A stretch of DNA of 64,000 nucleotides from DATDIC01 sp963777625 (GCA_963777625.1 CAVZRO010000005.1:1-64000); one strand, 5' to 3'. Shown: positions 42,808 to 51,693, counted from the stretch's first letter. A program made the numbers and translations. The notes: generated by a model not told the origin, from the letters alone.

Positions 42808-44324
42808 AGCCTGTGAAAGAAATCCGCGCGGAGCGCAGGTTTGGTCATCGCATCGTCCCGGCGCCTCCCGGCCCGGCACCTCAGTGCATAGGCAACGCCG
42901 CGTCTCGCCGGCCCGGACGCCCGGTCATTGCCGGCACCAACGAGGCCGGCTTGCCTCCATGCCCTTCTACGCTGCCGCTTGGCGCAGACAGTGGCCGCGC
43001 CAGAGATTGTGGGCCAGTGCCTGCAGCAGAACCACGCAGGCGACCTTGGCCATCGAGCGCACCTGCAGCACTCCCAGGCCACGCCCTTTCAGGATGCCGT
43101 TCACCGTCTCGATCCGCGCGCGTCGCTTATACACCAGCTTGCCGGCCTCCCCGGCCATCCGCGCGCGCCATGTCTTGATCGCCTCCGGCTCGGCGTCCCG
43201 TCGTTGCGCGCGCTTGCGCTGACTCGCCGGAGTGGCCGTCGCCTTGTCGGGCGCGACCGGTGCGTAGACCTCGATCCCCGCCGCGCTCAGGCTGACAATG
43301 TCCTGCTGCGTCGCATAATGCGTGTCGGCAAGAACCCGCTGTGGCGTGATGCCGAAATTGGTCCTGACCTGCTCGGTCATCGGGCCCGCCAGGCCGGCGT
43401 CGTTGCGACGGTCGGTTACTGCGGTGGTGACAATGATGCCGCTCTGCGGCAGCACCGCCAGCTGCACGTTGTAGCCGGCGCGCACGGCACCGTCGGCGAA
43501 GCGCATCAGCCGCGCGTCGGGATCGGTGCGACTGGCCCGCGGCTCGTTCTTCTTGGTTTCCGCCTGCTTGTGGGTCTTGGCGCTCGCGGCCCGTTCCGCA
43601 CGCAACTTGTCCAGTGCCCGACGCGCTGCCGCGGCACGCGCCGCAACGTCTTCAGCGGCACGCCGCCGCGCCGCCTGCCGGCGTGTCTCGCTCGCCGCCG
43701 GATCGGTCGCAACCTCCGCCTTCAGCGTCTCCACCAACTCGCGCGCGGCAGCTTCGATCGTCGCCAGCCGGGCCGACCGGCGGAACGAGCCGCGGCCAGC
43801 GCTGGCTTTAACTTTAGTGCCATCAATCGCGATCTCGTCCAGCGTGACCACACCCTCGGTGATCAACGCGGTGACGCTCTCGCGCAGCAGCCGGTCGAGC
43901 ACCGCGGCATGCTCGACCCGGAAGTCGCTCAGCCCGTGATAGTTCACCGGCACGCCACCGCACAGCCAGCGATAGGCGAGGTCGCTCTGGCACAGCCGAT
44001 CGAGCTGCCGCGCCGAGCCGACGCCTTCCAGCGTGGCATACAGCCACAACGCCAGCAGCACCCGAGGGTCCGGCGGCGGACGGCCGGGGCCGCCGTCCAC
44101 CGTCTTGATCCGCTGAAACAACTCCGTCAGCTCCAGCCCCGCCACATAGGCCCAGACGACGCGCGCTTTGTGGTCGGCCGCCAGCAGGCCTTCCAGATCG
44201 ACAAACTCCCAGCTCGGCTGGTTTCGCTCCGGCCGCAGGTAACGCACTGCCATCGATGTCCCCGAATCACTCATCGATGCCAGCGAATCGATTTCGCCAG
44301 GGAATGCCAATTCTTTCACAGGCT
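42808..44324 (-). mobile_element. IS1182-family insertion sequence inside a type-A repeat
   Basis: The element is 1,517 bp. Perfect 14-bp terminal inverted repeats AGCCTGTGAAAGAA are at 42808-42821 and, inverted, at 44311-44324. The flanking sequence CGAAAG occurs at 42802-42807 and again at 44325-44330, a 6-bp target duplication. Removing the element restores ATTCCCGCGAAAGCGGGAAT, the core of the type-A intergenic repeat, showing that the insertion point is the loop of that palindrome. Confidence 0.88.
42967..44274 (-). CDS. IS1182-family transposase
   Basis: 435 residues. The N-terminal part reads RYLRPERNQPSWEFVDLEGLLAADH, typical of IS1182. DDE-type residues are in LDEIAIDGTKVKASAG, RVLADTHYATQQDI and RRARIETVNGILKGRGLG. 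A coiled, Arg/Ala-rich insert lies between the first and second catalytic segments. ATG 44274 or 44253 could be the start; the longer upstream frame leaves the element and is not credible. The gene is open throughout, so the element may be active. Confidence 0.88.
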   Translation of the reverse strand: MSDSGTSMAVRYLRPERNQPSWEFVDLEGLLAADHKARVVWAYVAGLELTELFQRIKTVDGGPGRPPPDPRVLLALWLYATLEGVGSARQLDRLCQSDLAYRWLCGGVPVNYHGLSDFRVEHAAVLDRLLRESVTALITEGVVTLDEIAIDGTKVKASAGRGSFRRSARLATIEAAARELVETLKAEVATDPAASETRRQAARRRAAEDVAARAAAARRALDKLRAERAASAKTHKQAETKKNEPRASRTDPDARLMRFADGAVRAGYNVQLAVLPQSGIIVTTAVTDRRNDAGLAGPMTEQVRTNFGITPQRVLADTHYATQQDIVSLSAAGIEVYAPVAPDKATATPASQRKRAQRRDAEPEAIKTWRARMAGEAGKLVYKRRARIETVNGILKGRGLGVLQVRSMAKVACVVLLQALAHNLWRGHCLRQAAA

Positions 44325-44432
44325 CGAAAGCGGGAATCCAGCCACCGCCCACGCCACCCGCGACCTTCGCATGGATGCCCGCTTTGCGCGGGCATGACGG
44401 GGGAAGGGTCAGCCTCTCGGGCGGGTGGTATC
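44325..44432 (+). repeat. Type-A repeat copy 4, right part
   Basis: CGAAAGCGGGAATCCAGC, then GATGCCCGCTTTGCGCGGGC, ATGACGG, and the tail CAGCCTCTCGGGCGGGTGGTAT. It continues the copy begun at 42791. Confidence 0.7.
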
Positions 44433-44454
44433 AAAGGGCAAGGCCAGATCTGAT

Positions 44455-44691
44455 CTACTGGCCGCCACCGCCATACGAATTATGTTCCCCGCCGCTTTGC
44501 CCCCCGCCACCTTGCCACCCGCCGCCGCCGCTGGGATGCCAGCCGCCGCCGCCACCGCCTTGCGCTCTGTCCGCATGCCAGTCGTGGCCCCAGCCAGCTT
44601 CATGCCAGCCGTAGCCGCCGCCCGGACCACCGTAGCATCCGCCGAGCGCCATCATGAACGCCAGGCCAATAGTCAACAAAGCCGCTCTCAT
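44455..44691 (-). CDS. Small glycine-rich lipoprotein
   Basis: 78 residues. A short signal peptide MRAALLTIGLAFMMALGG ends in a lipobox-like LGGC, so Cys19 would be lipidated. The rest is almost entirely Gly, His, Trp and Gln (WHEAGWGHDWHADRA, GGWHPSGGGGWQGGGG). His/Gly-rich tails of this kind can bind metals, but that is only a possibility. No family is recognised. Confidence 0.55.
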   Translation of the reverse strand: MRAALLTIGLAFMMALGGCYGGPGGGYGWHEAGWGHDWHADRAQGGGGGGWHPSGGGGWQGGGGQSGGEHNSYGGGGQ

Positions 44692-44869
44692 CGTTTGAAA
44701 TCCTCTCCGACGGGTGGCGCCATAGTCATCTTACCTGGGGGCGCACGAATGCCTTCGCGCCGAAATTCTACGCACCGATTGACACATTCAGGCGATTCCT
44801 CCGCCGCCTCTTGACCCCCGGGCCGCCGCCCCGGCATGTGCATCGCCGCCCTCAATGGAGTGCCCTTGG

Positions 44870-45769
44870 ATGCCCTCGTTCGAGTTTGTCACGGTCGATG
44901 TCTTCACCGACCGCCAATTCGGCGGCAATCCGCTGGCCGTGTTTCCCGATGCGCGCGGCCTTACTGACGAGCAAATGCAGGCCATCGCCGCCGAATTCAA
45001 TTTGTCCGAAACCACCTTCGTCCTGCCGCCCGAGAACCCTCAGCACGACGCGCGTGTCCGCATCTTCACGCCGCGCACCGAGTTGCCCTTCGCCGGCCAT
45101 CCGAATGTCGGCACCGGTTTCGTGCTGGCGCGGCGCGATCAGTCGCCGCCGGAGCATTTCACCTTCGAGGAGGGCGCCGGGCTGGTGCGCGTGCACGTGC
45201 TGCGCGGCGCTGATGAAACCATAACCGGCGCTCGCATCTCGGCGCCTCGCTCATTGACCATCGAGGATGACGTTGCGGCGGAAACCGTTGCCGCCTGCGC
45301 CGGCCTCGCGCTCGAGGATATCGTCACCACCGCCCATACGCCGCTGGTCGCCACGGTCGGCACGCCGTTCGTGATCGCGCAGGTGACCGACGCCGAGGCG
45401 CTGTCGCGTGCCGCCCCCGACCTTGCTGCGTTCCGCGCCACCCGGTCCCGCTTCGAAGACAGGTTCGCGCTGCATCTCTATGCCTGGCTCGATGAAGGCG
45501 AACTGCGGCTGCGCACCCGCATGTTCGCCCCGCTTGGCGGCGTGCTCGAAGATCCGGCGACCGGCAGCGCCAACGCCACTCTCGCCGCGTTGCTGACCTC
45601 GCTCGCGCCCGGCGTAAATGTGAATCTGATGTATGAGATCGAGCAGGGAATCGAGATGGGACGGCCCAGCCGCCTTATTGCCACTGCCCGCAAGACCGGC
45701 GAAGGCCCAGTCAGCGCCACAGTCGCCGGCGATTGCGTTCCGGTGATGCGAGGATGGTTTGATTTGTAA
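44870..45769 (+). CDS. PhzF-family isomerase/epimerase-like protein
   Basis: 299 residues. The diaminopimelate-epimerase-like fold of PhzF is recognised by VTVDVFTDRQFGGNPLAVF, the catalytic glutamate in FNLSETTFV, ELPFAGHPNVGTGFVLA and EDPATGSANATLAALL. In phenazine producers PhzF isomerises an anthranilate-like intermediate, but most members, like this one without phz neighbours, have unknown substrates. ATG 44870 has GGAG upstream. Confidence 0.85.
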   Translation: MPSFEFVTVDVFTDRQFGGNPLAVFPDARGLTDEQMQAIAAEFNLSETTFVLPPENPQHDARVRIFTPRTELPFAGHPNVGTGFVLARRDQSPPEHFTFEEGAGLVRVHVLRGADETITGARISAPRSLTIEDDVAAETVAACAGLALEDIVTTAHTPLVATVGTPFVIAQVTDAEALSRAAPDLAAFRATRSRFEDRFALHLYAWLDEGELRLRTRMFAPLGGVLEDPATGSANATLAALLTSLAPGVNVNLMYEIEQGIEMGRPSRLIATARKTGEGPVSATVAGDCVPVMRGWFDL

Positions 45770-45874
45770 GCATCGCGCCGTTGCCAGGCAAACCGGCGCG
45801 GCGTCCGGTCCAGGCAATGTTTCGCGACGCCAACCTGCTGACAGGAACGTGATCGAGGTCCGGTACCTGATGGG

Positions 45875-47689
45875 GTGTCCGATAGTGCCGCGCGGGACTA
45901 CCAAAACCCGGTGGTGGGGGACAGTCCTGATCTTGCAGCGTCGCCGACGCGCGCGGAACTGGAAGCGCGCCTGCATCAGCAGGCGCTGCTCGCGGAGATC
46001 GGCCGCCGCGCGCTGACAGCCCCGAGGCCGGATGTGCTGTTGGACGAGGCGGCGCGGCTGACTGCGCGCGGCCTTCGCGCGCGGTACAGCAAGGTTCTGG
46101 AGTATCTGCCCGATCGCAACCGCCTGCTGGTGCGCGCCGGTGTCGGCTGGCACGCCGGCGTGGTGGGGCATGCCACGATCGGCGCCGACCTCGAGTCGCC
46201 GGCCGGCTACGCGCTGCACACAGGCAAGCCGGTCATCAGCAACAACCTGTCGAGCGAACATCGGTTCCGCACGCCGACCTTGCTGCTGCAGCATGGAGTG
46301 ATACGGGCCGCCAACGTCATTTTGCTGGGAGAAGGACGCCCGTTCGGCGTGCTGGAGGTGGATAGCGAGGAACCGGGCGCCTATTCCGAGCATGACATCG
46401 ATTTCCTGCAGGCGGTCGCCAATCTGCTCGGTGTTGCGCTGGAACGCAGCCGCGCCGAGGCTGCATTGCACGAACTGAACGCGACGCTGGAGAGCCGGAT
46501 CGAAGCTGCGGTCACCGAGCGTCGGCAGACCGAGGACGTGCTGCGCCAGGCCGAGAAGATGGAAGCGGTGGGGCAACTCACCGGCGGCGTGGCGCACGAT
46601 TTCAACAATCTGCTGCTGGTGATTTCCGGTAATCTGGAACTGCTTGGCCGCGAGCTGGCCGGCAATGAACGGCTGCAGCGGATGGTTGCCACCGCGCAGA
46701 AGGGTGCTGCCCGCGGCGCGCAGCTTACCCGCCAGTTGCTCGCGTTTGCCCGCCGTCAGGCACTGCGGCCGGAACACCGCCAGGTCAACGAGCTGGTGCG
46801 CGAGTTCGACGTGCTGGCAACCAGGATGCTGGGCGATGCGGTGGAGGTGGTGTTCGAGCTTGACCCGACGGCCGGCGCAATCGACGTGGATTCGGCGCAG
46901 TTCGGCTCTGCGCTGCTCAATCTGGTGGTGAATGCGCGCGACGCGATGCCGAACGGAGGGCGGCTGACGATCCGCACGCTAAATCAGCGGCTCGATCGAA
47001 ACGAGGCGGCACGCCACACCGACGGGCGGCCCGGCGATTTCGTCGTGGTGGACGTGGTCGATACCGGCGATGGCATGCCGGCGGACGTGCTGGAACGCGC
47101 GACGGAGCCGTTCTTCACCACCAAGGCGCTGGGTCACGGGACCGGCCTCGGGCTGAGCCAGGTCTATGGGTTTGTGCGCCAGTCCGACGGCTTCATGAGC
47201 CTGGTCAGCGCACCGGCGGCGGGAACCACGGTGCGCATTTACCTGCCGCTGGTGTCAGCCCGGGCGCGTCCGCGCGCCACGGAGCCGGGCGGCGCGATGG
47301 CAGCATCCGGGATGGTTCTGGTCGTGGAGGACGATACTGATGTGCGTGAGCTGGTGCTCGCGCAGCTTCAGGACCTTGGGTACGACGTGGTGGCTGCCGC
47401 GAACGGGCCGGAGGCGCTGGAGTTGCTCGATAAGGGAGTGCCGGAGATCGACCTGATGCTGACCGACGTGATCATGCCGGGCGGATTGAGCGGGGTCGAA
47501 TTGGTGCGCGCCGCGCGGCAGCTCCGACCGGCGCTGCGAGCAGTGCTGACATCGGGTTACGTCGCCGGGAGTTTGCCGGGAGCATCGACGTCTGACGAGA
47601 TCGAATCACTGGATCTGCCGCTGCTCAGCAAACCATACAGCCAGGACGAGCTGGCGCGTGTGCTCCGGGAGGCGTTCGGCACTGATTGA
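45875..47689 (+). CDS. GAF-domain hybrid histidine kinase
   Basis: 604 residues. A GAF domain spans about residues 30-190 (LLAEIGRRAL...GVLEVDSEEPGAYSEHDIDFLQAVANLLG). A short coiled coil is followed by HisKA with the phosphoacceptor in GGVAHDFNNLLLVI. HATPase boxes are LLNLVVNARDAM, DTGDGMP and GTGLGLSQVYG. The C-terminal receiver has VVEDDTDVR, phosphoacceptor Asp in LMLTDVIMPGG and LLSKPYS. The HDFNN type (HWE-unlike) kinase with its own receiver implies a phosphorelay. The start is GTG 45875. No output regulator gene is adjacent. Confidence 0.85.
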   Translation: MSDSAARDYQNPVVGDSPDLAASPTRAELEARLHQQALLAEIGRRALTAPRPDVLLDEAARLTARGLRARYSKVLEYLPDRNRLLVRAGVGWHAGVVGHATIGADLESPAGYALHTGKPVISNNLSSEHRFRTPTLLLQHGVIRAANVILLGEGRPFGVLEVDSEEPGAYSEHDIDFLQAVANLLGVALERSRAEAALHELNATLESRIEAAVTERRQTEDVLRQAEKMEAVGQLTGGVAHDFNNLLLVISGNLELLGRELAGNERLQRMVATAQKGAARGAQLTRQLLAFARRQALRPEHRQVNELVREFDVLATRMLGDAVEVVFELDPTAGAIDVDSAQFGSALLNLVVNARDAMPNGGRLTIRTLNQRLDRNEAARHTDGRPGDFVVVDVVDTGDGMPADVLERATEPFFTTKALGHGTGLGLSQVYGFVRQSDGFMSLVSAPAAGTTVRIYLPLVSARARPRATEPGGAMAASGMVLVVEDDTDVRELVLAQLQDLGYDVVAAANGPEALELLDKGVPEIDLMLTDVIMPGGLSGVELVRAARQLRPALRAVLTSGYVAGSLPGASTSDEIESLDLPLLSKPYSQDELARVLREAFGTD

Positions 47690-47788
47690 CGCGCCCTGGC
47701 CCCGTGGGGGCACCGGGGAGGTGGACGAACGTAATGCGCCGCGCCATGCTGTCGCCGCTTGGGTTTCGCAGTGGCGCGGAAGGCTCGG

Positions 47789-48448
47789 ATGATCGACAAA
47801 CGCGTGGCCTCGGTCGCCGAGGCGCTCAGCGGATTGCGCGACGGATCCATGGTCATGCTGGGCGGGTTCGGCGATGTGGGCACGCCGATGGCGCTGCTGG
47901 ACGGATTGATCGAGCAGGGCGCCAGCGATCTGACGCTGGTCTGCAATGCCGGCGGGCGCGACGGCAGCGCGATCGCGCAACTGCTGATCCTTGGCCGGGT
48001 GCGCAAGATGATCTGTAGCTTCGTGCGGCCGGCGAGTGAGGCGGCTCGGCTGCATGTGCAAGGCAAGCTGGAGCTGGACATCGTGCCGCAGGGCACGCTG
48101 GCGGAACGAATTCGCGCCGCCGGGTCGGGGATCACCGGCTTCTACACCCCGACCGCCGCGGACACGGTGATCGCCGACGGTCGCGAGACACGCGAGATCG
48201 GCGGCAGACTGTGCCTGCTGGAATACCCGCTGCCTGGGGACGTGGCGCTGATCGACGCGTGGCAAGGCGACCGCTGGGGCAATCTGACCTATCGCGAGGC
48301 GCAGCGTAACTTCAATCCGATCATGGCGATGTCGGCGCCGCTGACCATCGCCCAGGTGAAGCACATCGTGGAGCTGGGGGATATCGAGCCGGGTCACGTC
48401 CACACGCCCGGCATCTTCGTCCGCCGCCTCGTGCACGTGCCGGAGTAG
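47789..48448 (+). CDS. 3-oxoacid CoA-transferase subunit A
   Basis: 219 residues. Family I CoA-transferase alpha subunit with MVMLGGFGDVGTPMALLDGL (CoA-binding Gly-rich loop), LVCNAGGRDGSAIAQLL and the typical C-terminal YREAQRNFNPIMAMSA. With the next gene it forms the PcaIJ/ScoAB/AtoDA-type enzyme that moves CoA from succinyl- or acetyl-CoA to a 3-oxoacid. ATG 47789 is preferred over an upstream GTG. No beta-ketoadipate genes are next to it, so the acid is not assigned. Confidence 0.88.
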   Translation: MIDKRVASVAEALSGLRDGSMVMLGGFGDVGTPMALLDGLIEQGASDLTLVCNAGGRDGSAIAQLLILGRVRKMICSFVRPASEAARLHVQGKLELDIVPQGTLAERIRAAGSGITGFYTPTAADTVIADGRETREIGGRLCLLEYPLPGDVALIDAWQGDRWGNLTYREAQRNFNPIMAMSAPLTIAQVKHIVELGDIEPGHVHTPGIFVRRLVHVPE

Positions 48449-48460
48449 GAGAGAGCGGAC

Positions 48461-49108
48461 ATGGGCAACGGGAAACCGCTCGATCGCGATGGCATGGCGG
48501 CACGCGCCGCCGCCGATATCCCGGAGGGCTGGCTGGTCAATCTGGGGATCGGCATACCGACCGCGGTGGCGAACTTCATTCCCGCCGAGCGGGAGGTGAT
48601 CTTTCATGCCGAGAACGGCGTCATCGGCCTCGGGCCGGCGCCACCGCCCGATCGGGTCAATCCGTACCTGATCAATGCCGGTGTGCAGCACGTCACGCTG
48701 CGGACCGGCGGCAGCTTCGTGCACCAGGCCGACAGTTTCGCCATCGCTCGCGGCGGGCATCTGGACCTTTGCATCCTGGGCGCGTTCGAGGTGTCGCAGG
48801 CGGGTGATATCGCCAACTGGGCTCGGTCGCCCGATGAGCCGGTGAAGCAGATCGGTGGGGGGATGGACCTGGCCGTGGGCGCGAAGCGCCTGTGGGTGGT
48901 CATGGAGCACACCACGAAGGACGGTGCGCCGCGGCTGGTGCGGCAATGCGGCTATCCGTTGACCGCGAAGGCGGTGGTGCGGCGGGTGTACACCAACCTG
49001 GCGGTGCTGGACGTCACGCCGCGCGGTTTCGTGGTGCGGGAGATTGTCGGGGGGCTTTCGTTCGCGGACCTGCAGGCGCGAACCGAGGCAATGCTGCTGC
49101 GCGACTGA
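48461..49108 (+). CDS. 3-oxoacid CoA-transferase subunit B
   Basis: 215 residues. The beta subunit has WLVNLGIGIPTAVANFIP, the nucleophilic glutamate in HAENGVIGLGP, GGHLDLCILGAFEVSQAGDIANW and the metal-free C-terminal YTNLAVLDVTPRGFVV. ATG 48461 follows AGGAGAGAGCGGAC and lies 12 bp after subunit A, so the two are one transcription unit. Confidence 0.9.
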   Translation: MGNGKPLDRDGMAARAAADIPEGWLVNLGIGIPTAVANFIPAEREVIFHAENGVIGLGPAPPPDRVNPYLINAGVQHVTLRTGGSFVHQADSFAIARGGHLDLCILGAFEVSQAGDIANWARSPDEPVKQIGGGMDLAVGAKRLWVVMEHTTKDGAPRLVRQCGYPLTAKAVVRRVYTNLAVLDVTPRGFVVREIVGGLSFADLQARTEAMLLRD

Positions 49109-49459
49109 TAGTGGGCGTGCGGGAGGGTGACTCTGCCTCGGTCGCGGTTGCATGGGCGGTCGATGGATTCCCGCGGAAGGCGGGAAATCCAGCAACACTC
49201 CGTGCGACCGCGATCGCCTCACGCCCGCCCGCGTGACCATGACGACGGAGAGCCAGCCTCTCGAACGGCTGGTATCAAAGCAGCGTCGGGGTCGCTGGAG
49301 TGACGATGCGATGCGGCCTGTCCGTGACTGCCGCCAGCTTCACGGCATCCGTCCAGACCGGTCGTGCAGAGCGGCGCTGCTAACCCATGGCGGCTTCGCA
49401 GCGCACCGGCGTCCCCGCGTTTGCCGCCGCCGGCGTTCCGTTGCCAAGCCGGCATGACG
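49109..49459. other. Intergenic stretch with type-A repeat
   Basis: Contains type-A repeat copy 5 (49165-49275) and about 180 bp of GC-rich sequence with no recognisable gene or RNA. Confidence 0.45.
49165..49275 (+). repeat. Type-A intergenic repeat, copy 5
   Basis: GATTCCCGCGGAAGGCGGGAAATCC in two parts, then CACGCCCGCCCGCGTGACCATGACGACGG, and the conserved tail CAGCCTCTCGAACGGCTGGTAT. Confidence 0.7.
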
Positions 49460-50032
49460 TCACGCCGCCTTGGCGTCGGGCACACGGATCTTGGTCGCCA
49501 TCGGCCCCGCCCCGCCGGTCTCTTCCACGTAGTGCACCAACTGGCCGATCCGCAGATCCTCGAACCGCGCGTTGGTGACGCTGTCGCGATGGAAATAGAG
49601 CTGCGTGCCGCTACTGGTGACAATGAACCCGTGATCGGCACCCAGCTCGATCGACGTCACCTGGCCGCTCAGGGCCGAACCGCTCGGCGGCGTGGTGTCG
49701 GTGCGGACCTGCCGCTTGTGCTCCTGCAATTGCCGCTCCGCCGCATCGAACGCTTCGCGGATCGACACCCGCACGTCGGGATGCGCGTACTCCTGCTTCG
49801 CGCGGTGCGGCTCGTGGCTGACCGCCAGGTCGCGTCCAGGTACCGACATGATGACGTGGCACTCGTAGAGGTTCCCGCTCTGATGCTGCCGGTGCAGCGC
49901 CTCCACGGAAACCCGGCAGCCGATCAGCCGGTCATGGCGCTGGTCGAGCTTTTCCACCCGTTCACGGATCAGCGCCTCCAGCGACTCAGACGAACCCATG
50001 TTGTGAAAAGTGAGTTCGAGCGGACGGTCCAT
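49460..50032 (-). CDS. HPF/RaiA-type ribosome-associated protein fused to cold-shock domain
   Basis: 190 residues. N-terminal part (about residues 1-105) is a hibernation-promoting-factor/RaiA domain: LELTFHNMGSSESLEALIRERVEKLDQRHDRLIGCRVSVE, then VIMSVPGRDLAVSHEP and VSIREAFDAAERQLQEHK. The C-terminal part (about 120-190) is an OB-fold cold-shock-like domain: GQVTSIELGADHGFIVTSSGTQLYFHRDSV, with GFI and YFH in the place of RNP1 and RNP2. ATG 50032 has AGGAG 8 nt upstream. It may bind idle ribosomes and RNA under stress; that role is inferred from the two domains. Confidence 0.8.
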   Translation of the reverse strand: MDRPLELTFHNMGSSESLEALIRERVEKLDQRHDRLIGCRVSVEALHRQHQSGNLYECHVIMSVPGRDLAVSHEPHRAKQEYAHPDVRVSIREAFDAAERQLQEHKRQVRTDTTPPSGSALSGQVTSIELGADHGFIVTSSGTQLYFHRDSVTNARFEDLRIGQLVHYVEETGGAGPMATKIRVPDAKAA

Positions 50033-50160
50033 TCCTGTCGTCTCCTGTGCTCGTCGGATCGGCGCCGTGCCTGGCGAATGCGACGCCGATCGCCTGGCCG
50101 ATCTCGGCATCCGCCCCGCTCGCCGCCGCTATCTGGTCGGGCAAATGCGCCGTGCCTGTC

Positions 50161-50232
50161 GTACCAGCGGCCCGCGGGGCCGACTGGTCTGCGCGCAGGG
50201 TTGGTGCGGCGGCTGCGGGCGAAATCAAGAAG
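50161..50232 (+). repeat. Type-D intergenic repeat, copy 2
   Basis: GTACCAGCGGCCCGCGGGGC, CGACTGGTCTGCGCGCAGGG, TTGGTGCGGCGGCTGCGGGC, GAAATCAAGAAG. It matches 39620-39692 and begins with an ACCAG...CTGGT palindrome. Confidence 0.7.
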
Positions 50233-50285
50233 ATACCGGCGGCCCGACGATCCCGGGAGCAGTCAACACTTCGCGCCGCTGGTAT
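50233..50285 (+). repeat. 53-bp palindromic repeat, copy 2
   Basis: ATACCGGCGGCCCGACGATC at one end and TTCGCGCCGCTGGTAT at the other, centre CCGGGAGCAGTCAACAC. Same length as copies at 21492 and 54209. Confidence 0.75.
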
Positions 50286-50406
50286 CATCATGTATCGCCA
50301 ACTCGCGGCCGCGCGTCAGGTTGCTTGGGTAACCGCAGCGGACGCGCAGCCCAGCCACCCGCCGGCTCGCTTTACAATCCGCACATCCGCCCCGATCCTG
50401 GCCTGC

Positions 50407-51693
50407 ATGGACGACGAGCGCGCCGGCCCGGCGCCCCCGAGGGACGACCACTGGGGGGGTGAGTCCGCACCGCCGGATTGGCAGCACACCATGTGGGCCA
50501 TGGTCGGCATCCAATTCATCATGACCCTGTCGTTCACCATCCTCAGTCCGATCATGCCGCTGTTCCTGCCGGATCTCGGCGTGAAGGGAGCGTCGCAGAT
50601 CTATCTCTGGGCCGGCGTCCTGAATGGCACCACCTCCTTCGTGGCTGCCTTCGTCTCCCCGCTCTGGGGCCGCGTCGCCGACCGGCGAGGGCGCAAGCTC
50701 ATGCTGCTGCGCTCCAGCTTCGCCATCGGCTTCTTCACCGTACTGATGGGCCTGTCGCTGAATGTCTGGCAGTTCTTCGCCGCCCGCGCGCTGATGGGAG
50801 CGTTTGCCGGCTTCTCCGCCTCGGCCATCGCTCTGGTGGCGAGCCAGGTGCCCGAGCAGCGGTTGGGCTACGCGCTCGGCTGGCTCAGCACCGGCCAACT
50901 CGTCGGCGGGCTGGTCGGGCCGGTGCTGGGCGGCGGCCTGGCGGATGCGAGCGGCAGTTTTCGTGTCCCCTTCTATTGCACCGCGGCCATCTGCTTCGGG
51001 GCGATGGCGTTGGCCTGGGCCGTCGTGCGCGAACAGTTCGTCCCGCCGGCACAACCGCGGCAGGCGCGATCTGCGTGGTCGGGCCTCAGCCTGCTGACCC
51101 GCTCCTCGGGTCTGGTCTCGCTGTTTTTCGTGCTGCTGCTGGCGCAATTCGGCGTGCGCACGGTGCAGCCGGTGATCACCCTGTTCGTGCAGGAGCTGGC
51201 GCCCCAACAGGGCAATCTGGCGACGCTGGCCGGCTTCGCCTTCTCCATCACGGGGGTCGCCGACCTGCTCGCCTCGCCGTTCCTCGGCAAGCGCAGCGAC
51301 GTGATCGGCTACCGGCGCGTGCTGCTGATCTGCCTGCTGGGGGCCGCCCTCACCAGCCTGCCGCAGGCGTTTGCCCACAGCTACTGGGAATTTCTGCTCG
51401 AGCGGTTCGGCGTCGGCTGTTTCATCGGCGGCATCCTGCCGACGGCCAATGCGCTGGTCGGGCGGATGGTGCCGCGGGCGCAGCGCGGCACCGTGTACGG
51501 CCTGACCGCGTCCGCCACGTTTCTTGGCAATTCCCTGGGGCCGCTGACCGGTGGCGGCGTGGCCGCCCTGCTAGGGCTGCGTTTCGTGTTCCTGGTCACC
51601 GGCGCGCTGCTGCTCGCGAATCTCGCCTGGGTTTATCTCACCGTGCCGGAGCTGGCGGATCAGGCGGCAATGCCAGCGTCCGCCAAGGATTGA
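50407..51693 (+). CDS. MFS transporter (multidrug/TetA-like, 12 TM)
   Basis: 428 residues with about 12 hydrophobic helices. Motif A of the MFS is SPLWGRVADRRGRKLMLLRS between helices 2 and 3 and is partly repeated as SPFLGKRSDVIGYRRVLL in the second half. LGWLSTGQLVGGLVGPVLGG fits motif C of proton antiporters, which suggests export. ATG 50407 precedes a short soluble N-terminus. The substrate is unknown and no local regulator is seen. Confidence 0.85.
   Translation: MDDERAGPAPPRDDHWGGESAPPDWQHTMWAMVGIQFIMTLSFTILSPIMPLFLPDLGVKGASQIYLWAGVLNGTTSFVAAFVSPLWGRVADRRGRKLMLLRSSFAIGFFTVLMGLSLNVWQFFAARALMGAFAGFSASAIALVASQVPEQRLGYALGWLSTGQLVGGLVGPVLGGGLADASGSFRVPFYCTAAICFGAMALAWAVVREQFVPPAQPRQARSAWSGLSLLTRSSGLVSLFFVLLLAQFGVRTVQPVITLFVQELAPQQGNLATLAGFAFSITGVADLLASPFLGKRSDVIGYRRVLLICLLGAALTSLPQAFAHSYWEFLLERFGVGCFIGGILPTANALVGRMVPRAQRGTVYGLTASATFLGNSLGPLTGGGVAALLGLRFVFLVTGALLLANLAWVYLTVPELADQAAMPASAKD

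Larger units (their letters stand above)
50033..50406. other. Intergenic stretch with composite repeat D+B
   Basis: A type-D repeat (50161-50232) abuts a 53-bp palindrome (50233-50285). The rest holds nothing recognisable. The MFS gene's frame is open through here, but the encoded residues before 50407 look non-coding. Confidence 0.5.

Noticed and set aside
44275..44352. Longer N-terminus of the IS1182 transposase
   Set aside because: It crosses the element's terminal repeat into flanking repeat DNA, so it cannot belong to the mobile gene.
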